A DNA stretch of 64,000 bases from Clostridium gallinarum (lineage in GTDB: Bacteria; Bacillota; Clostridia; Clostridiales; Clostridiaceae). Within the stretch, counting starts at the first letter, position 1; every line of letters starts with the position of its first letter. Below, in pieces: positions 9,715 to 19,609 of the stretch. A program made the position numbers and the translations under genes. The notes below the pieces were generated by a model, which saw only the letters and a list, made by a program, of their open reading frames with translations, did not search any database and was not told the DNA's origin. The stretch covers positions 42,245 through 106,244 of the forward strand of contig NZ_JACSQZ010000002.1 in assembly GCF_014836325.1 (NCBI RefSeq), read 5' to 3'.

Positions 9715-10416
9715 ATGTTTTGCTTTGTAGATTATAGAACTAGTTGTCATGAAAAAGAAATTTTAAGCTCTCTAAATTTAGATATAATTGAAATTCCTCG
9801 TTACCCTAACTTATATAAAGCTATTGATGGGCATGTAGATATACAAGTGCATATATTAGATAAAAGCCAAAAAAAAATTTTAATAAATAGAGATATGGAT
9901 ATTAAATTTAAAAACACTTTAAATAATTTAAATATTTCTTATATAGATAGTAAAAGCTTTTTAAAAACAAATTATCCAAATAATATATGTTTAAACGCTC
10001 TTAATATTAGTAATTACTTCATTCATAATTTGAAATATACTGATGAAAATTTATTGTTTTATAATAAAGATAAAAATTTAATTAATGTAAAGCAAGGTTA
10101 CACTAAATGCTCATGTTTGCCAGTTTCAGATAAAGCCCTTATAACTAACGATATTGGAATATATAAAACTTTATTAAAATACAATTTTGATATATTACTT
10201 TTACCTCCTGGAGATATAGTACTAGAAGGGTTAGATTATGGTTTTATCGGAGGTACTGGAGGATTAATAACACCTGACACAATGGCCTTCTTTGGTAATT
10301 TAGACTTTTATAAATATGGTGAAGAAGTAAAGATATTTTTAAGTAAATATGACGTTAAACCAGTTTATCTTAAAAATACAAAATTAATTGATAGAGGTAG
10401 CCTTTTTGTGCTTTAG
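9715..10416 (+). CDS. DUF6873-type protein of unknown function
   Basis: This 233-residue soluble protein has no signal peptide or membrane segment. It resembles the clostridial family labelled DUF6873. Visible landmarks are FVDYRTS at the start, GHVDIQVH near residue 40, KCSCLPVSD near 140, and a glycine-rich GFIGGTGGLITPD near 185. The His-x-Asp and glycine-rich elements loosely recall pentein-fold guanidine-modifying enzymes, but no catalytic C-terminal cysteine is evident, so no function is assigned. It is expressed divergently from ytxC with AGGAG before the ATG, and structured repeat element A copy 1 follows its 3' end. Confidence 0.65.
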   Translation: MFCFVDYRTSCHEKEILSSLNLDIIEIPRYPNLYKAIDGHVDIQVHILDKSQKKILINRDMDIKFKNTLNNLNISYIDSKSFLKTNYPNNICLNALNISNYFIHNLKYTDENLLFYNKDKNLINVKQGYTKCSCLPVSDKALITNDIGIYKTLLKYNFDILLLPPGDIVLEGLDYGFIGGTGGLITPDTMAFFGNLDFYKYGEEVKIFLSKYDVKPVYLKNTKLIDRGSLFVL

Positions 10417-10489
10417 TCTTTATTATAATACGTATTATTAATATAAATGTTTCTAAATTTATATTAATATATCTTATAAAGAATAAAAT

Positions 10490-10621
10490 AAGAGATAAAC
10501 ATTATATTCCTTGCTCCGTCGCATGCGCTCCAAGTCGCCGTCATACAATGTTTATCTCTTTTCAAACTAAAGGAAGAAAAGTATAAATAGTTAATAATAA
10601 GGCATAACTTTTTATACTTTC
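10490..10621 (+). repeat. Structured dispersed element A, copy 1
   Basis: This is a 132-bp element with two hairpins. The first has a 14-bp stem (AAGAGATAAACATT at 10490-10503 pairing with 10547-10560) enclosing the conserved GC-rich loop containing TCCGTCGCATGCGCTCCAAG. After a purine-rich linker comes a second stem (10576-10592 with 10606-10621, one mismatch and one bulge). The core recurs at 57.5, 60.6 and 61.0 kb in the same orientation. It lies between the DUF6873 gene and the HD-domain gene and contains no credible coding frame. Confidence 0.85.
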
Positions 10622-10634
10622 ATATACATAAAAA

Positions 10635-10680
10635 ACATTGTAATTAAATAGGAGGAAAACCTCCTATTTAATTACAATGT
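10635..10680 (-). terminator. Perfect 21-bp terminator hairpin of the HD-domain gene
   Basis: The arms 10635-10655 and 10660-10680 are perfectly complementary around an AAAA loop. On the minus strand a T-run follows (10634-10630). The hairpin includes the last codons and stop of the HD-domain gene. Confidence 0.85.
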
Positions 10681-11332
10681 CGTTTATTTTTTGTAACCTT
10701 TTACTAATTTCAATATTTATATTCGCTTCATATCTTTCTATCTTTTCTAAAATAAATTCAACTTCATTAATAGTATCTATTTTCTCTTCTATACCTTTAC
10801 TTCCTCTACCTAATTTATCACATATAAACAATAATATTATATCATTATAATTGCTGCTTTTAATTAGTTTTTCAATATCTGCAAAAGGTAAATCCTTTAA
10901 TATATAAATGTGGTGCATATGGAATCTAACTATTTCTGAAATATTTACAGCCTCTTCTTCATTCATATAATTTTTTAATATTTTATATGTAATTTTTTCT
11001 CCTTCTATATCATGATTATATGACCTATATCTTCCTTTAATAAATCTAGTAGTTTTAACTTTTCCTATATCATGAAATATTGAACTCCACATAAAGTTTT
11101 TACTATTTTCTGAATACTCTTTTATTCTTGCTGCTAAATCTACAACCATCTTAGTATGATTCCATACATTACCTTCAGGATGAAATTTTTTATCTTGAGG
11201 TACATTTTTCAAATCCCCTATAATCCTAAAGTCACTTTTTATAAACTCATCTTCTTTAAATAGCTTTTCTAATTCTATTGAAGGTTTATTACTATTCAAA
11301 AGAATATCATTTATCTTATTAAAAACACTCAT
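10664..11332 (-). CDS. HD-domain phosphohydrolase
   Basis: This 222-residue protein is an HD-superfamily metal-dependent phosphohydrolase. The metal ligands are visible in order: histidine in GNVWNHTKMV (about residue 58), the HD pair in SIFHDIGKVKT (about 87), a histidine in RSYNHDIEG (about 105), and the aspartate in LFICDKLGR. The layout resembles the HD domain of CCA-adding enzymes and small stand-alone HD hydrolases that act on nucleotides or 2',3'-cyclic phosphates. The actual substrate cannot be told from sequence. It appears monocistronic, with a GGAGGTG site before the ATG. Confidence 0.85.
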   Translation of the reverse strand: MSVFNKINDILLNSNKPSIELEKLFKEDEFIKSDFRIIGDLKNVPQDKKFHPEGNVWNHTKMVVDLAARIKEYSENSKNFMWSSIFHDIGKVKTTRFIKGRYRSYNHDIEGEKITYKILKNYMNEEEAVNISEIVRFHMHHIYILKDLPFADIEKLIKSSNYNDIILLFICDKLGRGSKGIEEKIDTINEVEFILEKIERYEANINIEISKRLQKINDIVIK

Positions 11333-11426
11333 TATATCACCTCCTATATATTATTATATTTATCAATAAATTTTATTAAAAATAGTGTCAAAATTTTAAA
11401 ACAAGCATAATCTATTATTATAACTA

Positions 11427-11501
<75 letters not shown>

Positions 11502-11520
11502 ATATATTATATTAAATTAA

Positions 11521-11588
11521 AAATCCCCAAATAGTTAACAAATATTTACCTCTAAAGGTATTTTTAAATTTGTCTACTATATGGGGAT
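11521..11588 (-). terminator. Long imperfect hairpin between tRNA-Cys and hslO, likely hslO terminator
   Basis: AATCCCCA near 11522 pairs with TGGGGATT near 11588. Further imperfect pairing runs inward to a small TACC/GGTA tip hairpin. On the minus strand it is followed by a TTTTTAATTT tract, so it can terminate hslO transcripts about 70 bases past the stop. A role for the plus-strand tRNA transcript is less likely because no T-run follows on that side. Confidence 0.6.
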
Positions 11589-11660
11589 TCTCTATATTGC
11601 TATACTTTTAAAATTAAATTTTATTATTTAACTTAAACTCACAATACTTATATCTTAAAA

Positions 11661-12545
11661 TTATTTATTTCTAGCTTTGTTTAAAATTTCTCCAATTTCT
11701 TCATGAGTAAACTTATAAGCAGCATTACAGAAATTGCATCTTACTTCTTCTTCTTTTTTATCATTATATATTTCTTCTAAATCCTTTTCTCCAATAGAAA
11801 CTAAAACTGACTCAACTCTTTCTCTTGTACAATCACATTTAAATTCTGGTTGCATCTCTTCTAATATATTTAAATCCATATCTTCAAATATAAATTCTAT
11901 AACTTTTTCAATGCTTCCATGCTCTAATAACATTGTGGTTAAAGAAGGTAACTCTTCTAATCTATATGTAAGCAAGTCTGATAATAACTCATCAGCATCT
12001 GGCATCATTTGTATTATAAATCCTCCAGCCATTTTAATTGAATAATCCGTATCAACTAAAACTCCTAATGCAACTGCAGATGGTGTTTGCTCTGAAACAG
12101 TAAAGTAATATGCTAAATCTTCAGCTACTTCACCTGTATATATAGGAACTTGACCTATATAAGGATCCTTCATTCCTAAGTCTCTAATTACAGTAAATTC
12201 TCCATTAGTTCCTATATATCCACCAACATCTAATTTACCCTTAGAGTTAAGAGGTAACTCTCCATAAGGATTTCCAATATAACCTTTTACTATTCCACCT
12301 TCATAAGCTGTAACTGTTATACCTTTTGCTTCTCCTCCACCATTAATTTTTAAAGTAATTACATCCTTATCTGATTTTAATGTTACTCCCATTAAAGAAC
12401 CAGCTGTTAGCATTCTTCCTAGCGCTGCAGCTGCAACTGGAGAGCATTCATGAACACTTGTACCTGTATTAACTAAATTTGTTGTTTCTCCAGCAATAAT
12501 TCTAATCATCCCATCTTTTGCCGTAGCTCTTATAATTTTATCCAT
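11661..12545 (-). CDS. hslO: Redox-regulated chaperone Hsp33
   Basis: This 294-residue protein is the Hsp33 holdase, activated when oxidation releases its zinc and unfolds the C-terminal switch. The N-terminal domain shows [20 protein letters not shown] and the conserved [17 protein letters not shown]. The C-terminal zinc site is CDC at about residue 238 plus CNFC at about 272, so all four cysteines are present. Length is typical. Its ATG overlaps the TAA of the upstream methyltransferase gene (TAATG), indicating translational coupling. Confidence 0.96.
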   Translation of the reverse strand: MDKIIRATAKDGMIRIIAGETTNLVNTGTSVHECSPVAAAALGRMLTAGSLMGVTLKSDKDVITLKINGGGEAKGITVTAYEGGIVKGYIGNPYGELPLNSKGKLDVGGYIGTNGEFTVIRDLGMKDPYIGQVPIYTGEVAEDLAYYFTVSEQTPSAVALGVLVDTDYSIKMAGGFIIQMMPDADELLSDLLTYRLEELPSLTTMLLEHGSIEKVIEFIFEDMDLNILEEMQPEFKCDCTRERVESVLVSIGEKDLEEIYNDKKEEEVRCNFCNAAYKFTHEEIGEILNKARNK

Positions 12546-13300
12546 TAAAATTCCTCCATTTTATTCATCTTTTTTACAACATACACTATTCTTTCCGTGT
12601 TATTGGAAACACTTAAATTAGTGTAGCCATCAAATTTACCTATAAGATTAAATCCTACTTTTTTTAAGTTTTCTTCTATAAACTCCTCAGTATAGGCTCT
12701 TTCCAAATGTTCTTCTTCAAATCTTTCATATAATTCCCCTCTTTTTACAAAGAAAGTTAAATACATACTTAATATTTCTTCTTCAAATACATTTTCCCAA
12801 GTATAAAAAACATCTTCTTCACTATATGTATATATATTATTTCCTAAAATACTTGAAAGTTTATAGTATGAATTTATATCGAAAATAAATACTCCATTAT
12901 CATCTAAATGATTTTTTACACTTCTTAAATAATTAATAAATTTATCTTCTTCAATTATATAATTGCTAGAATCTAATACTGATGTTATTAAATCAAACTT
13001 TCTATTTAATGTTAGTTCGCTCATGTCTTGGCAAAGTATTTTACATTTTACTTTTTCTTTTTTTAACTTTTCAAAAGCTTCTCTTAACATATCTTCTGAT
13101 AAGTCAACAGCAAAAGCTTCTTTAAAATTTTTAGCTAATCTTAAAGTTACATTCCCTGTTCCACAAGCTATATCTAAGTAGTTATTAAAATTTATTTTTT
13201 GCTCTTTACAAATTTCTATTATCCTAGAACACATAGAATCATAATCAATGTCTTCATATATTAATTCATCGTAAATTTCAGCAAAATCTCCGTATGCCAA
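12545..13300 (-). CDS. Class I SAM-dependent methyltransferase
   Basis: This 251-residue Rossmann-fold methyltransferase has motif I as [16 protein letters not shown] (about residue 42), an acidic post-motif strand AVDLSEDML, a motif-III-like [25 protein letters not shown] region, and a C-terminal beta-rich extension. The early [19 protein letters not shown] segment is common among Firmicute proteins of the YqeM type. The substrate is unknown; a small molecule or tRNA base is possible. It forms an overlapping two-gene operon with hslO. Confidence 0.85.
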   Translation of the reverse strand: MAYGDFAEIYDELIYEDIDYDSMCSRIIEICKEQKINFNNYLDIACGTGNVTLRLAKNFKEAFAVDLSEDMLREAFEKLKKEKVKCKILCQDMSELTLNRKFDLITSVLDSSNYIIEEDKFINYLRSVKNHLDDNGVFIFDINSYYKLSSILGNNIYTYSEEDVFYTWENVFEEEILSMYLTFFVKRGELYERFEEEHLERAYTEEFIEENLKKVGFNLIGKFDGYTNLSVSNNTERIVYVVKKMNKMEEF

Positions 13301-13449
13301 AGTAATACCCCCATTGCTATTATATAGTAATAATAAGTATTCTACATCTAATCTAACTATATTTTAAATCATAGTAATTTACTTCATTATATATATTAAA
13401 TGTAAAATTTATTTTAGTCAATGAGTTAATGAAAGCATTGTAAATTTCT

Positions 13450-13701
13450 CTATTTTCTTCCCAATATTTCATCATTAGTTGGTATTTTAAGCATTCTCTT
13501 TCTTTTAGTCATAATACCTCCAATTCTTCCAGTTTCTTCTGCTGTTAGTCCTCCCCATCCATATGTATCTACTTTTTCCTTTAATCCTAATTCATCTGCA
13601 ATTTCATATTTAATTTTCTCTCTTAATATTTCAGCATCTGTAAGTTCCTTATTTGATTTTATTTTTGATTTTATTATCTTTTTTAATGGTGTTTTACTCA
13701 T
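13450..13701 (-). CDS. Alpha/beta-type small acid-soluble spore protein
   Basis: This 83-residue protein ends with the diagnostic alpha/beta SASP region. It has a KYEIADELGL segment containing the germination-protease E-IA cleavage site, then GWGGLTAEETGRIGGIMTKR. Such proteins coat and protect DNA in the dormant spore and are degraded on germination. The basic N-terminal stretch and shorter, divergent sequence suggest the SspF-like branch rather than the major SASPs. The ATG at 13701 is preceded by GGGGG at normal spacing, so the 20 additional upstream residues of the open frame are excluded. Expression under sigma-G is expected from the family; no promoter was assigned. Confidence 0.85.
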   Translation of the reverse strand: MSKTPLKKIIKSKIKSNKELTDAEILREKIKYEIADELGLKEKVDTYGWGGLTAEETGRIGGIMTKRKRMLKIPTNDEILGRK

Positions 13702-13814
13702 TTTATTACCCCCTATAAATTTAATATTTATATTTTCCCCAATATTTTTTTCAATATGCAAATAAATTTATTTATCACTTTATACAAGAAAATTTTATAT
13801 ATTATAATAAAGTA

Positions 13815-13843
13815 TTGAATTTTTTCAATTATTTAACTATAGT
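13815..13843 (+). promoter_or_regulatory. Promoter of asd-dapA-dapB
   Basis: TTGAAT (13815-13820), a 17-base spacer and TATAGT (13838-13843) lie about 45 bases before the asd start. The 190-base upstream region is too short and shows none of the conserved motifs of a lysine riboswitch. Confidence 0.6.
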
Positions 13844-13894
13844 TATTAGTAAGTATATTTTTATATTTACTTATAATAAAAGGGGGAAAAGTTT

Positions 13895-14887
13895 ATGTAC
13901 AATGTTGCTATAGTTGGGGCTACTGGTAATGTAGGTCGAAAGTTTTTAGAAATTCTAGAAGAAAGGAATTTTCCTATTAAAAATCTATATCTTTTTGCAT
14001 CAAAAAGATCTGCTGGTTTGGAGCTATCATTTAAAGGCAATAAGTATTTTGTTGAAGAAACATCCGAAGAAAATATTAAAAATAAGAAAATTGATTTTGC
14101 TTTATTTTCAGCTGGTGGAGATGTTAGTTTAAAATTCTCACCAATATTTTCATCTTATGGTGCTGTTGTTATAGATAATTCTAGTGCTTTTAGAATGGAT
14201 AAAAATGTTCCTTTAGTTGTTCCTGAGGTTAATCCTGAGGATATTAAACTTCATAATGGAATTATAGCTAATCCGAACTGTTCTACAATACAAGCAATGA
14301 TTCCATTAAAAGCTCTAATGGATAATTACGGAATAAAAAGAATAGTATATTCTACTTATCAAGCAGTCTCAGGTGCAGGTGTTCAAGGAATATCTGATTT
14401 AGAAGATGGGTTAAATGGAAAACCACCTAAGAAATTCCCTTATCCAATAGCTGGTAATTGTTTACCTCAAATAGATGTATTCTTAGAAAATGGTTATACA
14501 AAAGAAGAAATTAAAATGATCGAAGAAACAAAAAAAATTCTTCACAATAATAATTTAAAAATTACAGCAACTACTGTTAGAGTACCTGTATTAAATAGTC
14601 ATAGCGAAAGTATAAATGTTGAACTTGAAAAACCATTTGAATTAAGTGATATATTTGACTTATTTAATAATACAAATGGTATAACACTTTATGATGATAT
14701 TAATAATTTAAAGTATCCTACACCTCTAATGGCAAGTGGTAAAGATGGTGTTTTTATTGGACGTGTTAGAAGGGATTTTAGCATAGATAATGGATTAAAC
14801 CTATGGGTAGTTGCTGATAATATTAGAAAAGGAGCTGCACTTAATGCAGTCCAAATAGCTGAACTATTAATAGGGAGTGATATGTAA
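13895..14887 (+). CDS. asd: Aspartate-semialdehyde dehydrogenase
   Basis: This 330-residue NADPH-dependent enzyme reduces aspartyl phosphate to aspartate semialdehyde, the branch point to diaminopimelate/lysine and threonine/methionine. The N-terminal nucleotide fold reads [18 protein letters not shown]. The catalytic cysteine is in ANPNCSTIQ (about residue 129), followed by the [11 protein letters not shown] substrate loop and an active-site histidine in [15 protein letters not shown] lies before the ATG. Its stop overlaps the dapA start (ATGTAATG), so asd, dapA and dapB form one lysine/cell-wall operon. Confidence 0.97.
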   Translation: MYNVAIVGATGNVGRKFLEILEERNFPIKNLYLFASKRSAGLELSFKGNKYFVEETSEENIKNKKIDFALFSAGGDVSLKFSPIFSSYGAVVIDNSSAFRMDKNVPLVVPEVNPEDIKLHNGIIANPNCSTIQAMIPLKALMDNYGIKRIVYSTYQAVSGAGVQGISDLEDGLNGKPPKKFPYPIAGNCLPQIDVFLENGYTKEEIKMIEETKKILHNNNLKITATTVRVPVLNSHSESINVELEKPFELSDIFDLFNNTNGITLYDDINNLKYPTPLMASGKDGVFIGRVRRDFSIDNGLNLWVVADNIRKGAALNAVQIAELLIGSDM

Positions 14888-15768
14888 TGTCAATATTCAA
14901 AGGATCAGCAGTAGCAATAGTAACACCTTTCTATGATAATAATGAAGTTAATTATAAAAAATTAAAAGAATTAATTGAATGGCATATTGAAGAGAAAACT
15001 GATGCTATTGTAATTTGTGGTACCACTGGTGAATCTAGTACAATGACAAATGAAGAGAAAGAAAAAGTCATTAAATTCACTGTAGATACTGTTAATAAAA
15101 GAGTACCTGTTATCGCAGGCACAGGAACCAATGACACTAATGTGTCTATTGAAATGAGTAAATACGCAGAATCCGTAGGTGTAGATGCACTACTTATAAT
15201 AACACCTTATTATAATAAAACATCTACAAATGGATTGTACAAGCATTATGAAGCAATTAATAATGCAGTAAATACTCCTATTATATTATATAATGTTCCA
15301 AGTAGAACCGGTGTAAATATTTCTCCAAAACAATTATTAGAGTTAACTAAATTAAATAATATAGTTGCTATTAAGGAAGCTAGTGGGAATATAAGCCAAA
15401 TAGCAGAAATGAAATCTCTTTGTCAAGATAAAATAGATATATACTCAGGAAATGATGATCAAATTATTCCTATTTTATCCTTAGGTGGTATAGGTGTAAT
15501 ATCTGTATTAGCTAATATAATTCCAAAAGAAGTCCATGACATGACTTATGCTTATCTAAATGGAGATCTTAAAGCTTCTTTGAAACTCCAATTAAAAAAT
15601 ATAGATTTAATTAATAAATTATTTATAGAAACTAATCCTATCCCAGTAAAAACAGCTTTAAATCTAATGGGAAAAGAAGTTGGTAATTTTAGATTACCAC
15701 TTTGTGAAATGGATAGTAATAATCTAAATTTATTAATAGAATCTTTAAGAAATTATAATTTATTATAA
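14887..15768 (+). CDS. dapA: 4-hydroxy-tetrahydrodipicolinate synthase
   Basis: This 293-residue TIM-barrel aldolase condenses pyruvate with aspartate semialdehyde, the first committed step to diaminopimelate. The GTTGESSTM pyruvate-binding loop (about residue 44), the tyrosine of YNVPSRTG (about 134) and the Schiff-base lysine of VAIKEASGN (about 162) are all present. Length is typical. It is translationally coupled to asd and followed after ten bases by dapB. Confidence 0.97.
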   Translation: MSIFKGSAVAIVTPFYDNNEVNYKKLKELIEWHIEEKTDAIVICGTTGESSTMTNEEKEKVIKFTVDTVNKRVPVIAGTGTNDTNVSIEMSKYAESVGVDALLIITPYYNKTSTNGLYKHYEAINNAVNTPIILYNVPSRTGVNISPKQLLELTKLNNIVAIKEASGNISQIAEMKSLCQDKIDIYSGNDDQIIPILSLGGIGVISVLANIIPKEVHDMTYAYLNGDLKASLKLQLKNIDLINKLFIETNPIPVKTALNLMGKEVGNFRLPLCEMDSNNLNLLIESLRNYNLL

Positions 15769-15778
15769 GGAGAATTAT

Positions 15779-16534
15779 ATGATAAAAGTTTTATTAAATG
15801 GTTGTTCAGGAAAAATGGGTGAGGTAGTAGTTAATGCTTCAAAGAATTTTCCAAACATTGAAATAGTTGCTGGAATAGATAAATTTCCTACAGAAAAATA
15901 TAACTTTAAAGTTTTTAAAAATACTAGTGATGTAGATATATATTATGATGTGTTAATTGATTTTTCAAGGCCTGAAGCCTTAGTGGACTTATTAAACTTT
16001 TCTGTTAAAAATAATAAACCAATTATATTATGCTCTACAGGATATAGTGATGAGGATTTAAAATTAATAAAAGAAAAAAGTAATATTATTCCTATATTTA
16101 AATCTGCCAATATGTCTTTAGGAATTAATTTAATAAATTCATTATTAAAGAAGATTGTTCCAAATTTATATGAAAATTATGATATAGAAATAATAGAAAA
16201 GCACCATAATCAAAAAGTAGATTCGCCAAGTGGTACTGCTATTTTATTAGCTGATACTATTAAAAACTCATTACCTATTGAATCTAAGTATGTTTTTGGT
16301 AGAGATGGCTTTTCTAAAAGAGAAAAAAATGAAATTGGTATTCATGCAGTAAGAGGTGGCTCAATAGTTGGAGAGCATGATATAATTTTTGCAGGTTCTG
16401 GAGAAATCATAGAACTTTCACACACTGCATTATCCAGAGAAGTTTTTGCAGTTGGAGCTTTAAAAGCTGCTGAATATATGGCAGATATGTTCTATCCTCG
16501 AATTTATAATATGGAAGATTTACTAGGTATATAA
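15779..16534 (+). CDS. dapB: 4-hydroxy-tetrahydrodipicolinate reductase
   Basis: This 251-residue reductase uses NAD(P)H to form tetrahydrodipicolinate. The dinucleotide-binding motif is [12 protein letters not shown] at the N-terminus. The substrate site contains the [18 protein letters not shown] signature near residue 140, and [14 protein letters not shown] follows. AAGGAG precedes the start. It closes the asd-dapA-dapB operon with a strong terminator downstream. The next pathway enzyme (N-acetyltransferase) is encoded 8.3 kb away at 24.9 kb. Confidence 0.97.
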   Translation: MIKVLLNGCSGKMGEVVVNASKNFPNIEIVAGIDKFPTEKYNFKVFKNTSDVDIYYDVLIDFSRPEALVDLLNFSVKNNKPIILCSTGYSDEDLKLIKEKSNIIPIFKSANMSLGINLINSLLKKIVPNLYENYDIEIIEKHHNQKVDSPSGTAILLADTIKNSLPIESKYVFGRDGFSKREKNEIGIHAVRGGSIVGEHDIIFAGSGEIIELSHTALSREVFAVGALKAAEYMADMFYPRIYNMEDLLGI

Positions 16535-16581
16535 ATTTTATTACATTAAATTAAAAACAAAATAGCTTATATAATATTAGT

Positions 16582-16609
16582 ATGGCTGTCTTTATGACAG
16601 CCATTTTTT
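16582..16609 (+). terminator. Intrinsic terminator of asd-dapA-dapB
   Basis: ATGGCTGTC, a TTTAT loop and GACAGCCAT form a perfect 9-bp stem followed by TTTTTT on the plus strand. Confidence 0.92.
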
Positions 16610-16706
16610 AGTTTTCATTTAATGAAAGCTATTCACCATGTTTTTCTAGTTTATTTATAAATCTATGTGGAATAATAAAATATAACAATTATTAAGGAGG
16701 AATACT

Positions 16707-16871
16707 ATGCCTAAAGATAGTCAACCTGATAACAAAAAAGCAAGAATGGAAAAATGTAATTATCAAACTCCAATAACTGAAGAAGGACATAATCATAATC
16801 CTAACGCAAAACATAAATCAATTAAAAGAGAAGGTTTTTCTAGCCAACACTTCAATAGAGCTGGAAATTAA
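16707..16871 (+). CDS. Small hydrophilic protein of unknown function (54 residues)
   Basis: The frame encodes MPKDSQPDNKKARMEKC followed by a His/Asn/Lys-rich stretch (EEGHNHNPNAKHKSIKRE) and a conserved-looking end (SSQHFNRAGN). A strong AAGGAGG lies eight bases before the ATG, and a hairpin follows the stop directly, so it looks like a real short gene. It is charged, has no membrane segment and a single cysteine. It is of the size and composition of minor spore-associated or stress proteins, but I do not recognise it. The NHNP motif also appears in the small gene at 61.2 kb. Confidence 0.7.
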   Translation: MPKDSQPDNKKARMEKCNYQTPITEEGHNHNPNAKHKSIKREGFSSQHFNRAGN

Positions 16872-16872
16872 A

Positions 16873-16897
16873 AGAAGGCTGTTAAAAACAGCCTTCT
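16873..16897. terminator. Bidirectional terminator between small gene and oppA
   Basis: AGAAGGCTGT, a TAAAA loop and ACAGCCTTCT form a perfect 10-bp stem. The minus-strand side is followed by TTTTAATTT, the plus-strand side by a weaker T-rich tract. Confidence 0.82.
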
Positions 16898-16911
16898 CTT
16901 TAATAATTTTA

Positions 16912-18552
16912 TTATTCTTCTATATAAGCTCCATCAAAGAATACATGTCCTAAAGTAGAAACTCTAACCCCCTTAACTTCAGGTTTAGCTCCCTTAACTT
17001 TAGTGTAGTAATATAATGGGATTATTGGCATATCATTCATTACTATGTCTTCAGCTTGCTTCATGATTTCCCATCTCTTATCTGCATCTGCTTCTTGCTT
17101 AGCTTCAGCAACTAGCTTATCATATTCAGGATTTGAGTATCCAGCATCATTGTTTCCACCACCAGTTACCCATAAATCTAAGAATGTCATTGGATCAACA
17201 TAGTCTCCTGACCAACCATGTCTAGCTATTTCATAACCACCTTCTTGTCTAGTATTTAAGAATACTTTCCATTCTTGGTTAGTTAATTCAACATTAACAC
17301 CTATCTTAGCCCAGTCTTGTTGTATAGCTTGAGCTATTAACTTATGATCTCCTTCAGTGTTATACATAAACTCTAAAGTTGGAAGACCCTCTCCATTTGG
17401 ATATCCAGCTTCTGCTAATAACTTCTTAGCTTCTTCTATATTAGCTTGATTTGCATCATAGTATTCTCTATCTGCAAAATCTTCTCCATCTTCATTTAAT
17501 ATTCCTTGTGGAACAAAGCTATATGCAGGAATTTGTCCTGATTTAGTAACATTATCAGTAATTGCTTTTCTATCTATAGCAATTGATAAAGCTCTTCTTA
17601 CTTTTTCATTACTTAAAGCTTTTTTAACATCTTCAGGTAATGTTGATTGCTTACCAACATTTATTACTAGCATATATGTTGCAAGGTTTGGATAAATTGT
17701 AACTAAACCTTCTTCTTGTCCAGATGCAATTTCTGCTGGTGGAACAGTATCAACCATATCAAATTCACCTGATTTTAAAGATGCATATGCAGTATTTTGA
17801 TCAGTAACTAATTTATAAACTACGCCTGGAAGTTTTATTGATTCAACATTCCAATATTCTTCATTTCTTTCAAATACTAATTGATCTTTCATATCCCATT
17901 GTACTAATTTGAAAGGTCCATTAGAAATATATGTTTCTGGTTCAGTTGCCCATCCTTCTGGATCAGCTGATACTATATCTTCTCTAAGCGGCATATAAGT
18001 TGTAAATGCTGTAAGTTCTAAGAAATAAGCTGTTGGAGCCTCTAAAGTTACCTTTAAAGTATAATCATCTACAACTTCAATTCCTAGTTCTTCTCTAGTT
18101 GCTTCTCCATTATAGAATTTTTCTCCATTCTTTATGTAGAATAATTGATAGCTATATTCAGCAGCAGTTTCTTTAGTTAAAGCTCTTACCCATGAATATT
18201 CAAAATCTTTTGCAGTAACAGGCTCTCCATCTGACCACTTAGCATTTTCTCTTAAATGGAAAGTATATACTAGTTGATCATCTGAAACTTCATAACTTTC
18301 AGCTACACCTGGTTTTGCTTTTTCATTTTCATCTAGTCTCATTAATCCTTCAAAAGCATTATCAATTATTGAACCTGCTCCTGATGAAGTATTTAATGTA
18401 GGATCAATTGTATCTGGATCTTCTCCTAGATTATAAATTAATTTTCTTCCACCTTCTCCTGAATCACTATTTCCACATCCTGCAAAAATAGACATTCCAA
18501 GAGCAAGTGTTAGTGCTACTGCACAAATTTTTCTAAGCTTATTGCTCTTCAT
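16912..18552 (-). CDS. oppA: Oligopeptide ABC transporter substrate-binding lipoprotein
   Basis: This 546-residue extracytoplasmic binding protein (SBP family 5) captures oligopeptides for import. A lipoprotein signal peptide (charged MKSNKLRK, hydrophobic core, lipobox IFAGC with Cys at about residue 26) anchors it to the outer membrane leaflet. The mature part carries the family signatures EPDTIDPTLNTSSGAGS, WSDGEPVTAKDFEYSW and ALSIAIDRKAITD. It is the last gene of the oppB-C-D-F-A operon, 73 bases after oppF, and a bidirectional terminator follows. Confidence 0.96.
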   Translation of the reverse strand: MKSNKLRKICAVALTLALGMSIFAGCGNSDSGEGGRKLIYNLGEDPDTIDPTLNTSSGAGSIIDNAFEGLMRLDENEKAKPGVAESYEVSDDQLVYTFHLRENAKWSDGEPVTAKDFEYSWVRALTKETAAEYSYQLFYIKNGEKFYNGEATREELGIEVVDDYTLKVTLEAPTAYFLELTAFTTYMPLREDIVSADPEGWATEPETYISNGPFKLVQWDMKDQLVFERNEEYWNVESIKLPGVVYKLVTDQNTAYASLKSGEFDMVDTVPPAEIASGQEEGLVTIYPNLATYMLVINVGKQSTLPEDVKKALSNEKVRRALSIAIDRKAITDNVTKSGQIPAYSFVPQGILNEDGEDFADREYYDANQANIEEAKKLLAEAGYPNGEGLPTLEFMYNTEGDHKLIAQAIQQDWAKIGVNVELTNQEWKVFLNTRQEGGYEIARHGWSGDYVDPMTFLDLWVTGGGNNDAGYSNPEYDKLVAEAKQEADADKRWEIMKQAEDIVMNDMPIIPLYYYTKVKGAKPEVKGVRVSTLGHVFFDGAYIEE

Positions 18553-18625
18553 TGTGTTTCCCCCTTAATATAATTAAATTTAAACTTTAGTTTTTTTATA
18601 CTAATTGCTATTATGCAATTTGTAT

Positions 18626-19609
18626 CTACTTGTTAAATAAGTGACATGCTACAAAATGTTCTGGTTCAACTTCCTTAAGTTCAGGATCTTTTTCCCCACA
18701 TATAGGCATAGCATACTTACATCTTCCTTTAAATCTACATCCCGGTGGCGGATCTATTGGAGAAGGAATATCTCCTTCTAAAACTATTCTCTTATTAGAT
18801 TTAGCTTCTCTTGGATCTGGAATAGGAACTGCTGAAAGTAAAGCTTGAGTATATGGATGCTTTGGTTTTAAATAAACATCATCAGCTGGACCTTTCTCTA
18901 CCATTTTACCTAAGTACATAACTCCAATATGAGTTGATATATGTTTAACCATTGATAAATCATGTGCTATAAAAAGATATGTTAATCCAAATTCTTCTTG
19001 TAACTCTTCAAGCATATTAATAACTTGAGCTTGAATAGATACATCAAGAGCTGAAATAGGTTCATCACATACTATAAAGTCTGGTTGAACTGCAAGAGCT
19101 CTTGCAATCCCTATTCTTTGTCTTTGTCCACCTGAGAATTCATGAGCATATCTATTTATATGACTTCCATTAAGTCCTACTCTATCTAAAAGATATCTAA
19201 TTCTCTTAGTTCTTTCTTCTCCCTTATATAATCCATGAATATCTATTGCTTCTCCTATGATATCGCCAACAGTCATTCTAGGATTTAAAGAAGCATATGG
19301 ATCTTGGAATATCATTTGCATATTCTTTCTTAAAGAAACCATTTTCTTTTCACTAAAGTTAGTTATGTCTTCCCCATTAAATATAATTTGACCAGAAGTT
19401 GGTTCATATAATTTTAATATAGTTCTTCCGGTTGTAGTTTTACCACAACCTGATTCTCCTACTAGTCCTAATGTTTCCCCTCTTTTTATTGTAAAAGAAA
19501 CATCATCTACAGCTTTAACAAAGCTTGGCTTAGCAAAAAGACCTTTATTTACAGGGAAGTATTTACAAAGATTCTTAACTTCTAATATTACATCATTTTT
19601 CTTATCCAT
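18626..19609 (-). CDS. oppF: Oligopeptide ABC transporter ATP-binding protein OppF
   Basis: This 327-residue ATPase powers peptide import with OppD. Walker A is [16 protein letters not shown] (about residue 50), the signature is [14 protein letters not shown] (about 155), and Walker B is [14 protein letters not shown] (about 175). The C-terminal oligopeptide-type extension contains four cysteines ([20 protein letters not shown] and ACHLF), as usual for the Opp/Dpp subfamily. Its start overlaps the oppD stop by one base. Confidence 0.95.
   Translation of the reverse strand: MDKKNDVILEVKNLCKYFPVNKGLFAKPSFVKAVDDVSFTIKRGETLGLVGESGCGKTTTGRTILKLYEPTSGQIIFNGEDITNFSEKKMVSLRKNMQMIFQDPYASLNPRMTVGDIIGEAIDIHGLYKGEERTKRIRYLLDRVGLNGSHINRYAHEFSGGQRQRIGIARALAVQPDFIVCDEPISALDVSIQAQVINMLEELQEEFGLTYLFIAHDLSMVKHISTHIGVMYLGKMVEKGPADDVYLKPKHPYTQALLSAVPIPDPREAKSNKRIVLEGDIPSPIDPPPGCRFKGRCKYAMPICGEKDPELKEVEPEHFVACHLFNK

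Noticed and set aside
10498..10557. Short reading frame on the minus strand of element A (MTATWSACDGARN-like)
   Set aside because: The frame arises from the conserved core of the structured repeat and is interrupted or shifted in other copies; it is not protein coding.
13702..13894. Possible lysine riboswitch before asd
   Set aside because: The region is about 190 bases with a plain promoter, and none of the conserved lysine-aptamer motifs or terminator is present.
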